Origin: Paenibacillus contaminans
GTDB lineage: Bacteria > Bacillota > Bacilli > Paenibacillales > NBRC-103111
Length of the DNA: 64,000 bases
Reading direction: 5' to 3'
Assembly (NCBI RefSeq): GCF_003285015.1
Contig: NZ_QMFB01000029.1
Span: 1 to 64,000, forward strand
Shown: in pieces, positions 24,170 to 32,990 of the stretch
How the letters are laid out: each line of letters begins with the position of its first letter
Position numbering within the stretch: position 1 is the first letter of the stretch
Position numbers and translations under genes: made by a program
Notes under the pieces: generated by a model
Told to the model about the DNA's origin: nothing
Seen by the model: the letters and a program-made list of their open reading frames with translations, nothing else
The model's database searches: none

Positions 24170-26082
24170 CGGGACATCTCCTCTCGCAACAATACGCCAA
24201 ACACGCCTTCAAACTCTTCCTTCAAAAACGGTTCCACAGCCAGATCCACAATGTAGAGCTGTTTGCCGTTCTTTCTCAAGGTTTGAATGGCTTCCCGTAA
24301 AACTTTCGATTGTGTTACGCCTTCACTTGAGGGTATAACTAGATCGACCGCGTCCTCTTTACCGAGTTGCACAGACGAAGCTTCCACCACTTGAGCCGCA
24401 ATGCGTTCGGAAACATTCTGTACGCTATGCAATGCAGCTTTTAAGGCTTTACGAAACGCCATTGTCATATTCAAGCCTGTACTGCCATACCAGCGATCGC
24501 CCGTACCGACCCACGCCATTGGGAACCCGAACATTTCCTCCCCCAATCCGATCACAGGCGTACCGTTCATAGTGGTCAAAGACTGTAAATAAAACCGGCA
24601 TTCTTCATCTTCCATCTTGTTCGAATTTACCCGAATGACAGGTACCTTCCCGACCCTATGCCGCCTTGCCAACTGTTCACTTAAATTTGCATGCAAACCG
24701 CGATTAACAGCTTCGGCAGCTGTTTCCCCTACTCCGAATCCAATAATCTCCTTGGTCTTTACCAGGACATCGGCCAAACGTGACACATACATCTCAATCC
24801 CGGTAAGCCCCGCTTCTCGCCGCGCTTCCTCATGAGTCAAACCAGAACAGACAAGACCCCGAAGAAGTCCCGCCGGTCCCTCCGATAACGGATCAACCGA
24901 CTGAACACGGCACTGGGAGAGCGGAAGCTGTCTCAAGTTCCCTTCTTCCCAAATATGAAGAATTCCCGTTTGTTCTGAAGTCAATCGGTTCAAATATGGC
25001 AGCAAACGGTTCGATTCGACTCTGTCAGAGCTCCCGTCAAACCACTGCTTCGAAACTTCAATTCTTTTGGCTGCCTCATGCCCGTGTACCAAAGGATGCG
25101 GCATGAAAGGATGCCAGCTTCCTTCAAGCGTTTCGAGATCAAGCAAAAAGAACGAATTTCTTAAATCCGATTCTCCGGTAACCGATTTAAATAGCTCGAA
25201 AACGAGCACATTAGCGAGCATCGCTCCCGCTGTAGAAGAAAAGTCATGCAAACTAGGATCTTTATAAATGGCTGACTGATGGATGCGGCGCCATGCCGAT
25301 TCCCAGCATCCCCCAGAATCCGGATGTACGACCGGACCCGCCATTCCAGTTTGATGGACACACATTGCCGGCAGGAGAACCTTGTTCTCGGCTTTGCAAA
25401 CCGATTGAAGAAGGCGGAGTTCTTCGACATTTCCCTCTTGAGATACATACAGAATCGATTGGAACGGCTGCACTGCCTCTCTCCAGCCGTCTGCTCCTCC
25501 TTTCCCTGGCTTGATCTCATTCAGAAGCACATCCGGATCCGTTCGGCGGGCTTGCTCAGCTAACTCTGTCAGTCGAAGCCGGTTCGTCAGCCCAGAATCC
25601 GTTATCAAGATGTTGAGCTTAGGCATTCCTGAAGTGATTAAAGAAGCAACCAACGCAACAAAAAACGGACCGGACCCGATCGCTAATACGTCCGTCTGTC
25701 GATAACATTGAAACCTGTATGCGCCGGAATCGCCGAGACTGTCTAAAAAAGCTATTTGTGCAGCGTATTTTTGAAGAATGTCATCAGACAATTGATGCGG
25801 ACGATCTTGACTCACATCCCGAATATAGCCATTTTGATACAGCACGTCCGCAATTTCAAATACCCGGTCCCGATAAGGGGCCGATAATCCGTTCGTCAAA
25901 TCTGCTAATGTGAATTCCCCATTGAACACAGGGATCAGTTTTTCAATCCACCGATCGATCATTTCGCCTTCCATACGAAAGGTGCCGACGTTATTCCGGA
26001 AATACACGCCGTCGTTCGGAACCGGGAGATAAAATGTATCACTGTTGACGTTCAGACGCGCCGCAGGGGTCAACTTAACCAC
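24166..26082 (-). CDS. Thiazole-containing bacteriocin maturation protein (ThiF-like)
   Basis: A 638-residue protein of the ocin_ThiF-like type that accompanies heterocycloanthracin-like precursors. It starts with a leader-recognition-like region (about 1-90: ...VPNDGVYFRNNVGTF..., IDRWIEKLIPVFNGEFTL), then a ThiF/E1-like segment with a Rossmann-like VLAIGSGPFFVALVASL (about residues 130-146), and a C-terminal ~250 residues related to YcaO-type or E1 partners (VGTGDRWYGSTGLNMTMA). The start at 26082 follows an AAGGAGGAG on the minus strand. It lies 176 bases after the precursor gene across a hairpin and overlaps the YcaO gene by four bases. It probably delivers the precursor to the cyclodehydratase. 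Confidence 0.82.
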   Translation of the reverse strand: MVKLTPAARLNVNSDTFYLPVPNDGVYFRNNVGTFRMEGEMIDRWIEKLIPVFNGEFTLADLTNGLSAPYRDRVFEIADVLYQNGYIRDVSQDRPHQLSDDILQKYAAQIAFLDSLGDSGAYRFQCYRQTDVLAIGSGPFFVALVASLITSGMPKLNILITDSGLTNRLRLTELAEQARRTDPDVLLNEIKPGKGGADGWREAVQPFQSILYVSQEGNVEELRLLQSVCKAENKVLLPAMCVHQTGMAGPVVHPDSGGCWESAWRRIHQSAIYKDPSLHDFSSTAGAMLANVLVFELFKSVTGESDLRNSFFLLDLETLEGSWHPFMPHPLVHGHEAAKRIEVSKQWFDGSSDRVESNRLLPYLNRLTSEQTGILHIWEEGNLRQLPLSQCRVQSVDPLSEGPAGLLRGLVCSGLTHEEARREAGLTGIEMYVSRLADVLVKTKEIIGFGVGETAAEAVNRGLHANLSEQLARRHRVGKVPVIRVNSNKMEDEECRFYLQSLTTMNGTPVIGLGEEMFGFPMAWVGTGDRWYGSTGLNMTMAFRKALKAALHSVQNVSERIAAQVVEASSVQLGKEDAVDLVIPSSEGVTQSKVLREAIQTLRKNGKQLYIVDLAVEPFLKEEFEGVFGVLLREEMSR

Positions 26083-26175
26083 TTTGCTCCTCCTTACTGT
26101 TATTTACCTGAAATCACCTTCCATAACTATATGTACATCAATTCGTCCGACATGCCTTGCTCTTCAATATATAAT

Positions 26176-26205
26176 GCCCCTGACAACTTGTCGCTGTACA
26201 GGGGC
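26176..26205 (-). terminator. Hairpin between precursor and modification genes
   Basis: Stem GCCCCTG / CAGGGGC with an inner ACAGCGACAAGTTGT stretch that can pair further (ACA.../TGT). On the minus strand it is followed by ATTATATATT, not a solid T run, so it should be a leaky terminator or mRNA-stabilising hairpin giving more precursor than enzyme mRNA. Confidence 0.6.
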
Positions 26206-26258
26206 AGTGCTTCTCATCATGATATGCGGCTTCTTTATTGATAACTAATAACGATCGG

Positions 26259-26555
26259 TTAACGACAGTGATGGCAAAAGCCGCCGCAGCGATGAAAACC
26301 GCCGCAAAATCCGCCACAGCGATGGAAGCCGCCACAGAAGCCGCCGCAAAATCCGCCACAAAATCCGAAGCCGCCACAAAAGCCGCCAAAACCAAAACCG
26401 CAAAAGCCGATGCACAGCCGTGACGGATCTGTCGTGTTCATATCATTAGGATATTGGCCTGTCAGATTTGGGTTTTGCTGATTCCAAGGTGTCATCTGGC
26501 CAGCCTGAAACTGAGAGACGCTCAACTGCTGAAGTTCATTTTGGAAATCGTTCAT
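26259..26555 (-). CDS. Heterocycloanthracin/sonorensin-type TOMM precursor peptide
   Basis: A 98-residue precursor. The leader (about 1-47) begins MNDFQNELQQLSVSQFQAGQ and is rich in Asn/Gln, matching heterocycloanthracin-family leaders. The core (about 48-98) contains 11 cysteines in repeats of the type FCGG, with HRCGGFC twice and a CHHCR end. Cysteines are the heterocyclisation sites. The core is rich in Phe where many relatives have other spacers. The chosen start is ATG at 26555, nine bases after CGGAGG; the frame is open to 26654 without a second ribosome binding site. The DNA of the core is a degenerate tandem repeat (ccgccacagaagccgcc words). Confidence 0.9.
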   Translation of the reverse strand: MNDFQNELQQLSVSQFQAGQMTPWNQQNPNLTGQYPNDMNTTDPSRLCIGFCGFGFGGFCGGFGFCGGFCGGFCGGFHRCGGFCGGFHRCGGFCHHCR

Positions 26556-26700
26556 TATAAAAAACCTCCGGTAATTTTTTGATAATGAGTATTGGCGCAA
26601 GGAAAGATAGAACATTATTGAACATGATTCCAATCTATGGAGCGGAATCCGCACTTGTTACTGATGTAAACGCCCATTTTATAGGCCTTTGTACTATACA
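26556..26700 (-). promoter_or_regulatory. Probable promoter region of the TOMM operon
   Basis: The interval before the precursor is A/T-rich. On the minus strand one candidate is TTGGAA, 18 bases, TATCTT (about 26632-26603), leaving a leader of roughly 40-50 bases to the ribosome binding site. This is a pattern match only. Confidence 0.3.
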
Positions 26701-26837
26701 GAGGGTGATTATGCGGAAAGGAATTAACTGAAGTAAGGCTGCTGCGGGTGGTCATTGCGAAAGTAATTTATCCTTACGTTGGTAAGGCAACGGGTAGAAT
26801 TCTTCAGCGACTTAGGGCAGATAAAGAAAGCGCCGAT

Positions 26838-26889
26838 GAAAAAAAGCTGTAAAACCGCGTCTTGGGTTGCGGTTTACAGCTTTTTTTGG
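26838..26889. terminator. Strong bidirectional terminator
   Basis: AAAAAAAGCTGTAAA-ACCGC / GCGG-TTTACAGCTTTTTTT around gtcttgggtt; outer gcgcc/ggcg extends the pairing. It ends the minus-strand carbohydrate operon (last stop at 26998) and insulates the TOMM operon promoter. Confidence 0.85.
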
Positions 26890-26997
26890 CGTTCATTTTC
26901 CGGCCGGAACTATGCGGCTCGGGCATGGTTAAGAGGCGATTGCGGAATTTCTATTTCAGCTGTTTTGCAAGTTTGAAAAACCCGTCGCGCCGACGTA

Positions 26998-29900
26998 TTA
27001 CAGCAATTCGGCCAACCGGATCAAGTAGTCCGGCAAGTCGATCTTTCCTTCCACTCCGAGCGCTTTCACCTGTTCCATATATGCACGGATCGAGGCCAGC
27101 TTGACCTGCGGCTTTCCTTCTTTCTCGGCCTGCTCCGCATGTCTCAGCTTGACCGTCAGCGCATTGGCGATTCCGTGCGCGTTCGGCTCGGTCAAGGCGT
27201 GTTCGGTCGCACGGATCAGGCCGTCGAAGTCGACGGAGCTTTGCTCCTCACCGACTGCCCCGGCTGCGGGAAGCCCGACTGATTCGTCTTGTACGACGAG
27301 ATCGTCGATGTAGACGTCCGTCCCCGCTCCGGCGCCGGTCGAGAGCAGCAGATGCGTAACGACCGGCCCCGGATTCGCCGCCGGAATTTGTCCCTTATGG
27401 ACGCCGTTCACATACACATCTGCCCCAGCCTCCGCCAGATCGAAATCAAGACGAATATCGGACCATTGATTCAAGGGCAGGACCGTCGGCACGGGCAAGT
27501 CATGAAAGAGATCCGAAACGGTCGGAATGGTTTTTACGGTCATCATATCTTGCAGCGCATTGCTGAATGTAAAGGCCGTATCCGCATAACGCTGATGCAC
27601 TTTTACATAACGCGCGTCCACAGACATACCGCCCAGTGTAATGGTGCCGCCCGTTTTGCTGAATATCCAGCCGGTTATTTCCCTCCAGTCTCCTGCGTTC
27701 GTATCGCTTGCATAGACGGACAGATCGCCCGAGGTCAACCGATTCGTTCCATCGCTGTCCCGCAACCGGATTTCCTTGATAGTCTCTACACCGCCCAGAT
27801 CGACCCCGACGCTGCGGCTGCTGTAGTCGAGGGCAACGGGCCCCGTATGCGTAAAATTGCTTAAATTCCCGGCGAGCGGATTTGTATCCCCATGCAGAAA
27901 CCCTGTCATGGGATTATGCTCCGCCGTCTGAACGGTCAACATGTCCTGCAAGTCGTTTACGAACGTAAAGCCCGTGTCCGGGTAGCTTTGATGAACCTTG
28001 ATGTACCTCGCTTGAACCGACATCCCTCCAAGCACGATGTTCCCGTTCGTTTTGGCAAATGTCCACCCGTTCACCGGCACCCAGTCGCCGTTGTTCGTAT
28101 TGCTTGCATAAACGGACAAGTTGCTTGCGGTCAGCCGATTAACGCCGTCATTGTCCCACAGCTTGATCGTCTGAACTGTCTCCACGCCGCCTAGGTCGAT
28201 TCCGATGCTGCGGCTATCGTAGTCCAATCCGAACAAGCCGCTACCGCCAAAATAGTTTATATTCCCGTTAACCGGATCCGTATCTCCATTCTTATAACCG
28301 CTCGTGCGGGACTCGCCCGTATTCACCTCCATCATGTCCAGCAGCTGGTTCACAAACGTAAAGGCGGTATCGCCGTAATTTTGGCGCACTTTGACGAATC
28401 TTGCCTGCGTCGACAGCCCGCCGATCGTAATGCTTTCGTTCGTCTTAGCGAACGTCCAGCCCGTTACTAGGCGCCAATCGCCGGCATTCGTATCGCTGAC
28501 GTAAACGGACAAGTTCGTTTGGCCGATCCGATTCGCTGCGTTATTGTCGTGCAGCTTGATTTCCCGGATCGTTTCGACGCGGCCGAGGTCCATCCCTATG
28601 CTGCGGTATTTGTAGTCGAGGGCGAAGAGGCCGACGTATCCTAAGTGTCCCAAGTTGCCTTCGGACGGATTCGTATCGTCGTTCAAAAACCCGACCTTTC
28701 TATTGTACGTCGCCGGGGAGCTCGAATAGGCAAGCGAGCCGTCCGGCGTCACCTGAAGCAAGTAAGCCGTCCCGACCGCATTCGATTGCTGTGAATAGCC
28801 TTCCTGCAGCGAGATGTTGAGCCCGTTTGCGAAGCTGGACCCGTTAACGGAAAAGCGCACGCTCCCTTTGCGAACGGCAGGGAACAGCCTGGAGGCGCCT
28901 GTTAGCGTAATATTGTTTGCGTTGTCGAAAATACGCAAAGAGCGTTCGCCTTGTTTGGCGCGATTGGCGCTCGTCGACACGACGCCGGAGCTTGTCGTTT
29001 TCCACCAATAATCGTTCGCCAGACGGCTGCCGTTATCCGGAGCAGCGGCGTTTTTCTCATATTCGAAATCGTCCAGCGCCCCGTGGCTGCGGCGCAAAAA
29101 CCGATCGAAATCTTCCACCAGCAGCGAACCTTTCATCGTTACTCCCGACCACGAGAACAAGTAGGCGTCGTCACCGGCGGGTACTTTATCCGACTCGGTC
29201 GCCTGAACGGTCTCGGCATTCGAGTACCAGCCGGGAGTAGAAAACTGCGTCCGCCCGAACACGTCCCGGTACCCGTTCCACGTCTGAGTTTCGTCGTCGC
29301 TGTACGCCACGGTCAGATCGTTGCGTTGGTAACTGTCCGCCCCCATCGCATTATGCCCCGACCAAGTGAGCAGGATCGAACCGCTTCCTTCGCGGCTGAG
29401 CGCCGGGAACGTGTTCGAGCTCAACACGTCGCTGTCCTCCACGGGGGACCAGGTCGCTCCATGGTCGGTCGAAACGGACGAGCCCAAATGCGTCTTATCT
29501 CCCCGCTGCTGGCGGGCGTATATGCGAAGGGTGCCGTCGGCCAGCTCGATAATCGCCGTCTCCGACACGCCGCCTTCTCCGCCGATTGCCGGAATCGTCA
29601 GATCGGAGGCGCTTTTCGTCCATGAAACACCGTCATCGTCCGAGTACGCGACGCTGGCCGCGAACGTGCCGTCGTTCCCGACGACGAAGGCGAACGAGGC
29701 GACGAGTCGGCCGGTGCTTAATCGGATCGGATTCGAATACGTAAGCGCATAGTTGATCGGATTGCCGAGCGACGATACCATTCCTGACATTGGGACCGGC
29801 GTGCCGAATACCGGCTTATGGCCGTTAAATCCCGTCGATTTGACCGAGTACATATCGGTACGGCATACGGATTGGTCCAGACAGCTGTGTACCCCGTCCC

Positions 29901-31071
29901 AGACGCCGTAGTAGAAGTAGGAATAAAAGACGATATGGACGACGCCCGTATTCGGGTCGACATAAGCGCCGCCCGGACTGTCCAAAGATACGCCCGCTCG
30001 GCTGCCCGGCGAAATCAGCGGCTCCGGCGCCGTCCACGTTTTGCCGTCATCGAGCGAATATTTGGCGTAAATGCCCCGCGTTATATCCGTTTGCGCCATC
30101 AGCATCAACGTGCCGTCTTTCAGCCGCACGGGTTTTATGTTCGCTCCGTAGGCGACGCCGCCATCGTCATGCGTCGTCAACGTTTTATTGCCGTATTCGA
30201 CCTGCAGCGCCTCTTGGCCGGCGCCGACGAAGACAGCCTGCGGATTGCCGTAATACATATACAGCGTCTGCGAGGCAAGCGGCTGCATCTCGGGGATGCG
30301 GACGTAAAAGCCGCCGTCGTCCATGTAGAACGGCAGCTCCATGCCCCCGGCGTCCGCGAACCGAACATCGCGTAAATCGGCCTGCATGTGTCCCGCTGCG
30401 ATGAGCGACTGGACGTCAATCTCGCTTTTCTCCACATAAACCGCCCGGTCGTAAATCGTTTCGCCGTTCGGATTGGATACGGCTACCGATTTACGGTACA
30501 GCCAGTCTCCCCCTCCGCTCGCCGTCCATCGTCCCGGAGGCAAGTTATGGACGGAGATCATGTCCTGCACATTGGAGGCGGAAAACTCGGCGGCACTGTC
30601 GTCAAAATGGTTGTGCACCTTCACATACCGGGCCGTTTGCCCGAAATTGTACAGTAGGATCGTATTGCCCAGCTTCATAAAGTCCCAATCCCGGACCTTC
30701 GTGAACGCTACATTGTCCTGACTTATGTATAGCGACAAATCGCCCTTTTGCATACGGTTTGCGTTCGCGGAAGCGGCTTGAAGCTCGATCGTATTAAACG
30801 TCTTCATGCTGCCCAGATCTGCCCCGATACTATTCAGCCCGCTGTCGAGGGCAAAGGCTCCGGTCGCCCCGAACGAAGTCAGCGCGCCTTTCGCCGGATC
30901 GCGGTCCCCGTATACGGAACCGGCCACCGTCGCCAGTTTGCCGGGACCGGATACGCCACTCTGAATCAGCGGCTCGGCCTTCACGGGGGATACTTCCAAA
31001 ATCGCCGTAAACGACGTCAGAGCCATAATAGCACATAGTAGGATCATCAGCGTTTTTCTCAACAAGTCCAT
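26998..31071 (-). CDS. Giant secreted sialidase-like multidomain protein
   Basis: A 1357-residue secreted protein; start ATG 31071 with GGAGG upstream. Order: signal peptide (1-32, ending PVKAEP); a discoidin-like module (about 35-170); a DUF2341-type domain (about 185-285, WLYRKSVAVSN...); a sialidase-type beta-propeller (about 300-640) with Asp-boxes SLDDGKTW, SDDDGVSW and STDHGATW; a jelly-roll part (about 655-800); three tandem discoidin-like repeats of ~125 residues (SIGMDLG, SIGIDLG, SVGVDLG; each with SVY and ARYVKV-type strands); the rest of the jelly-roll (about 1178-1265, DVYVNGVHKGQIP); and a C-terminal helical domain like FIMAH. It is the last gene of the YesMN/ABC locus. It probably cleaves terminal sugars of a surface or plant polysaccharide; the exact substrate is unknown. 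Confidence 0.8.
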   Translation of the reverse strand: MDLLRKTLMILLCAIMALTSFTAILEVSPVKAEPLIQSGVSGPGKLATVAGSVYGDRDPAKGALTSFGATGAFALDSGLNSIGADLGSMKTFNTIELQAASANANRMQKGDLSLYISQDNVAFTKVRDWDFMKLGNTILLYNFGQTARYVKVHNHFDDSAAEFSASNVQDMISVHNLPPGRWTASGGGDWLYRKSVAVSNPNGETIYDRAVYVEKSEIDVQSLIAAGHMQADLRDVRFADAGGMELPFYMDDGGFYVRIPEMQPLASQTLYMYYGNPQAVFVGAGQEALQVEYGNKTLTTHDDGGVAYGANIKPVRLKDGTLMLMAQTDITRGIYAKYSLDDGKTWTAPEPLISPGSRAGVSLDSPGGAYVDPNTGVVHIVFYSYFYYGVWDGVHSCLDQSVCRTDMYSVKSTGFNGHKPVFGTPVPMSGMVSSLGNPINYALTYSNPIRLSTGRLVASFAFVVGNDGTFAASVAYSDDDGVSWTKSASDLTIPAIGGEGGVSETAIIELADGTLRIYARQQRGDKTHLGSSVSTDHGATWSPVEDSDVLSSNTFPALSREGSGSILLTWSGHNAMGADSYQRNDLTVAYSDDETQTWNGYRDVFGRTQFSTPGWYSNAETVQATESDKVPAGDDAYLFSWSGVTMKGSLLVEDFDRFLRRSHGALDDFEYEKNAAAPDNGSRLANDYWWKTTSSGVVSTSANRAKQGERSLRIFDNANNITLTGASRLFPAVRKGSVRFSVNGSSFANGLNISLQEGYSQQSNAVGTAYLLQVTPDGSLAYSSSPATYNRKVGFLNDDTNPSEGNLGHLGYVGLFALDYKYRSIGMDLGRVETIREIKLHDNNAANRIGQTNLSVYVSDTNAGDWRLVTGWTFAKTNESITIGGLSTQARFVKVRQNYGDTAFTFVNQLLDMMEVNTGESRTSGYKNGDTDPVNGNINYFGGSGLFGLDYDSRSIGIDLGGVETVQTIKLWDNDGVNRLTASNLSVYASNTNNGDWVPVNGWTFAKTNGNIVLGGMSVQARYIKVHQSYPDTGFTFVNDLQDMLTVQTAEHNPMTGFLHGDTNPLAGNLSNFTHTGPVALDYSSRSVGVDLGGVETIKEIRLRDSDGTNRLTSGDLSVYASDTNAGDWREITGWIFSKTGGTITLGGMSVDARYVKVHQRYADTAFTFSNALQDMMTVKTIPTVSDLFHDLPVPTVLPLNQWSDIRLDFDLAEAGADVYVNGVHKGQIPAANPGPVVTHLLLSTGAGAGTDVYIDDLVVQDESVGLPAAGAVGEEQSSVDFDGLIRATEHALTEPNAHGIANALTVKLRHAEQAEKEGKPQVKLASIRAYMEQVKALGVEGKIDLPDYLIRLAELL

Positions 31072-31117
31072 CGAATTCCCTCCTCGAAGATACAAAGTAA
31101 CCATCCCTTGCTGAATG

Positions 31118-32011
31118 CTACTCTTTCACCGACCCCAGCACGATGCCGTGAACGAAAAATCGCTGCAAGAACGGATAAATAAGCAAAATCGGGATCATGG
31201 CGACCATCAGTTTCGCGGCGTTCAAGGTCTTATTCGATGCCTTCATCGCTTGAAGCATTTGTTCGGTCGACATTTCAGTCATCATATCGGGTGTGATATT
31301 AATGACCAACTGTTGGATATACGTCTGCAGCGGATAATGATCCGGCTTGCTCATATAAATCAATCCGTCGAAAAAAGAATTCCAATGCCCGACAATACTG
31401 AACAGCGTCACGGTCGCGAGCGACGGAACGGAAAGCGGAATATAAAGGCGAATCAGCGCATACCACGGACCGGCGCCATCGACGACCGCCGCCTCGTCCA
31501 ATTCCTTCGGCAAGCTGCGAAAGAAATTCATAATGAGAATGACATTAAAAATGGGAACCGCTCCCGGAACGACCAAAGACCAGATTGTATTTTGCATCCC
31601 GAGCGTCGTGATCGTCATATATAGAGGAATCAAACCTCCGGAAAACAGCATGCAAAAGACGAGATACCACATGTACAGGTTTCTCCCAGGGAATTGCCTC
31701 GATTGCCGGGACAAAGGATACGCCATGAGGACCGTGAGCAAAAAGTTGAGAGCGCCTCCCAAAACGACCCGCTTGACGGATACGCCGAACGCCCGGAAAA
31801 ATTTTTCGTCATCGAGAATAATATGATAGGACGTCAGGTTGAACCCCGCCGGCCACGCGGTCACCTTCCCCGCATTCACGGCGGCTTGGTCGCTGAAGGA
31901 GAGCGCGATCGTATACCACAGCGGATAGAGGGACATCATCGCCATGAGGGCTAATACAAGAAAAATCGTGAAGTCAACCATGCGATTAGACAGTGTTTGC
32001 GACCTTACCAT
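31118..32011 (-). CDS. Carbohydrate ABC transporter permease (YtcP/CarB type)
   Basis: A 297-residue CUT1 membrane subunit with six TM segments and the MalF/G-type coupling motif in the last cytoplasmic loop (ELDEAAVVDGAGPWYALIRLYIPL: EAA...G). The chosen start is ATG 32011 after GGAGG; the frame is open to 32077. It ends KGIVLGSVKE-like (HGIVLGSVKE), the usual C-terminus of this family. It pairs with the LplB-type permease 13 bases upstream. No ATPase gene is in the locus, so a shared MsmX-type ATPase elsewhere must energise it. Confidence 0.88.
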   Translation of the reverse strand: MVRSQTLSNRMVDFTIFLVLALMAMMSLYPLWYTIALSFSDQAAVNAGKVTAWPAGFNLTSYHIILDDEKFFRAFGVSVKRVVLGGALNFLLTVLMAYPLSRQSRQFPGRNLYMWYLVFCMLFSGGLIPLYMTITTLGMQNTIWSLVVPGAVPIFNVILIMNFFRSLPKELDEAAVVDGAGPWYALIRLYIPLSVPSLATVTLFSIVGHWNSFFDGLIYMSKPDHYPLQTYIQQLVINITPDMMTEMSTEQMLQAMKASNKTLNAAKLMVAMIPILLIYPFLQRFFVHGIVLGSVKE

Positions 32012-32024
32012 AACGGCCTCCTTT

Positions 32025-32915
32025 CTAAAAAATCCGATAGTTGGCCAATCGGTAGGCCAATCGATACGAAATCGCAATCAGAACGATCGCAACGACCGAC
32101 TTCAATAAACCCACGGCAGTAGCCAAGCCATATTGCATTTGCACGATGCCGATCCGGTATACATAAGTATCGATAATATCGCCGGAGGAATAGACGAGCG
32201 GATTATAGAGGTTGAATATTTGATCGAATCCGGCGTTGAGTACATTGCCGAGACTCAGAGTGGTCAAAAGAACGACCGTCGGCATGATCCCGGGTAGCGT
32301 AATGTAAACCAGTTTATGGAGCCGGTTTGCCCCGTCCATTTCCGCCGCTTCATATAAAGAAGGATTGATGCCGGTCAGCGCGGCCAGATACACGATGGCG
32401 CCGAATCCGAACTCCTTCCACACATCGCTCCACACGACGATATGACGAAACCATGTATTGCTGGCCAAAAACATGATCGGGTCCACGCCGAAGAGAGCAA
32501 GAAACTGATTGAGGATCCCTTCAAGCGACAAAATGTTGGCCAGGATGCCCGCCAAAATGACCCATGACATAAAGTGGGGCAAATATACGACCGTTTGAAC
32601 GAGCCGTTTGAACGAACGAAGACGGACTTCATTCAGAAGCAGCGCGAATGTGACCGGTACGATAATGCCGGCAGCGATTTTCATAGATGCAATAATCAGC
32701 GTATTGAACAGCACTTGCTTGCTGTCAGGAATTTGCAGCATAAAGGTAAAGTTGTCAAATCCGATCCAATTCTGTTTCCAAATCTTTTTGCCCGGCACAA
32801 ACCGCTGAAATGCCATAACGAGTCCGAACATCGGCACGATGCTGAACACAAAAAGCAGCAAGGCGCCGGGAAGCATCATAATATGATAGTGCATGATCGT
32901 TTTTTTGTCTCTCAT
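32025..32915 (-). CDS. LplB-type ABC transporter permease
   Basis: A 296-residue CUT1 permease of the LplB/YtcP pair. It has six TM segments, the N-terminal PMFGLVMAFQRFVPGK motif typical of LplB, and the EAA loop (LYEAAEMDGANRLHKLVYITLP). The start at 32915 follows GAGAGGG. The operon order is solute-binding lipoprotein, LplB, second permease, sialidase-like enzyme. The C-terminus (AISYRLAYRLANYRIF) matches the family's usual end. Confidence 0.88.
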   Translation of the reverse strand: MRDKKTIMHYHIMMLPGALLLFVFSIVPMFGLVMAFQRFVPGKKIWKQNWIGFDNFTFMLQIPDSKQVLFNTLIIASMKIAAGIIVPVTFALLLNEVRLRSFKRLVQTVVYLPHFMSWVILAGILANILSLEGILNQFLALFGVDPIMFLASNTWFRHIVVWSDVWKEFGFGAIVYLAALTGINPSLYEAAEMDGANRLHKLVYITLPGIMPTVVLLTTLSLGNVLNAGFDQIFNLYNPLVYSSGDIIDTYVYRIGIVQMQYGLATAVGLLKSVVAIVLIAISYRLAYRLANYRIF

Positions 32916-32990
32916 TCCCTCTCACCCTCGCAAGAAGCATGGAAGGCGCCAAGTCGGACAACTTAACGCCTTCCTTTTCTTTCCTGTCGT

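Noticed and set aside
26270-26400. Tandem ccgccacagaagccgcc words taken as a possible CRISPR or minisatellite
   Set aside because: They encode the repeated FCGG units of the precursor in frame; there are no unique spacers.
26238-26423. + strand ORF of Ala/Lys/Thr repeats across the precursor gene
   Set aside because: It is the reverse reading of the Cys/Gly/Phe repeat core of the TOMM precursor, which has leader, ribosome binding site and operon context.
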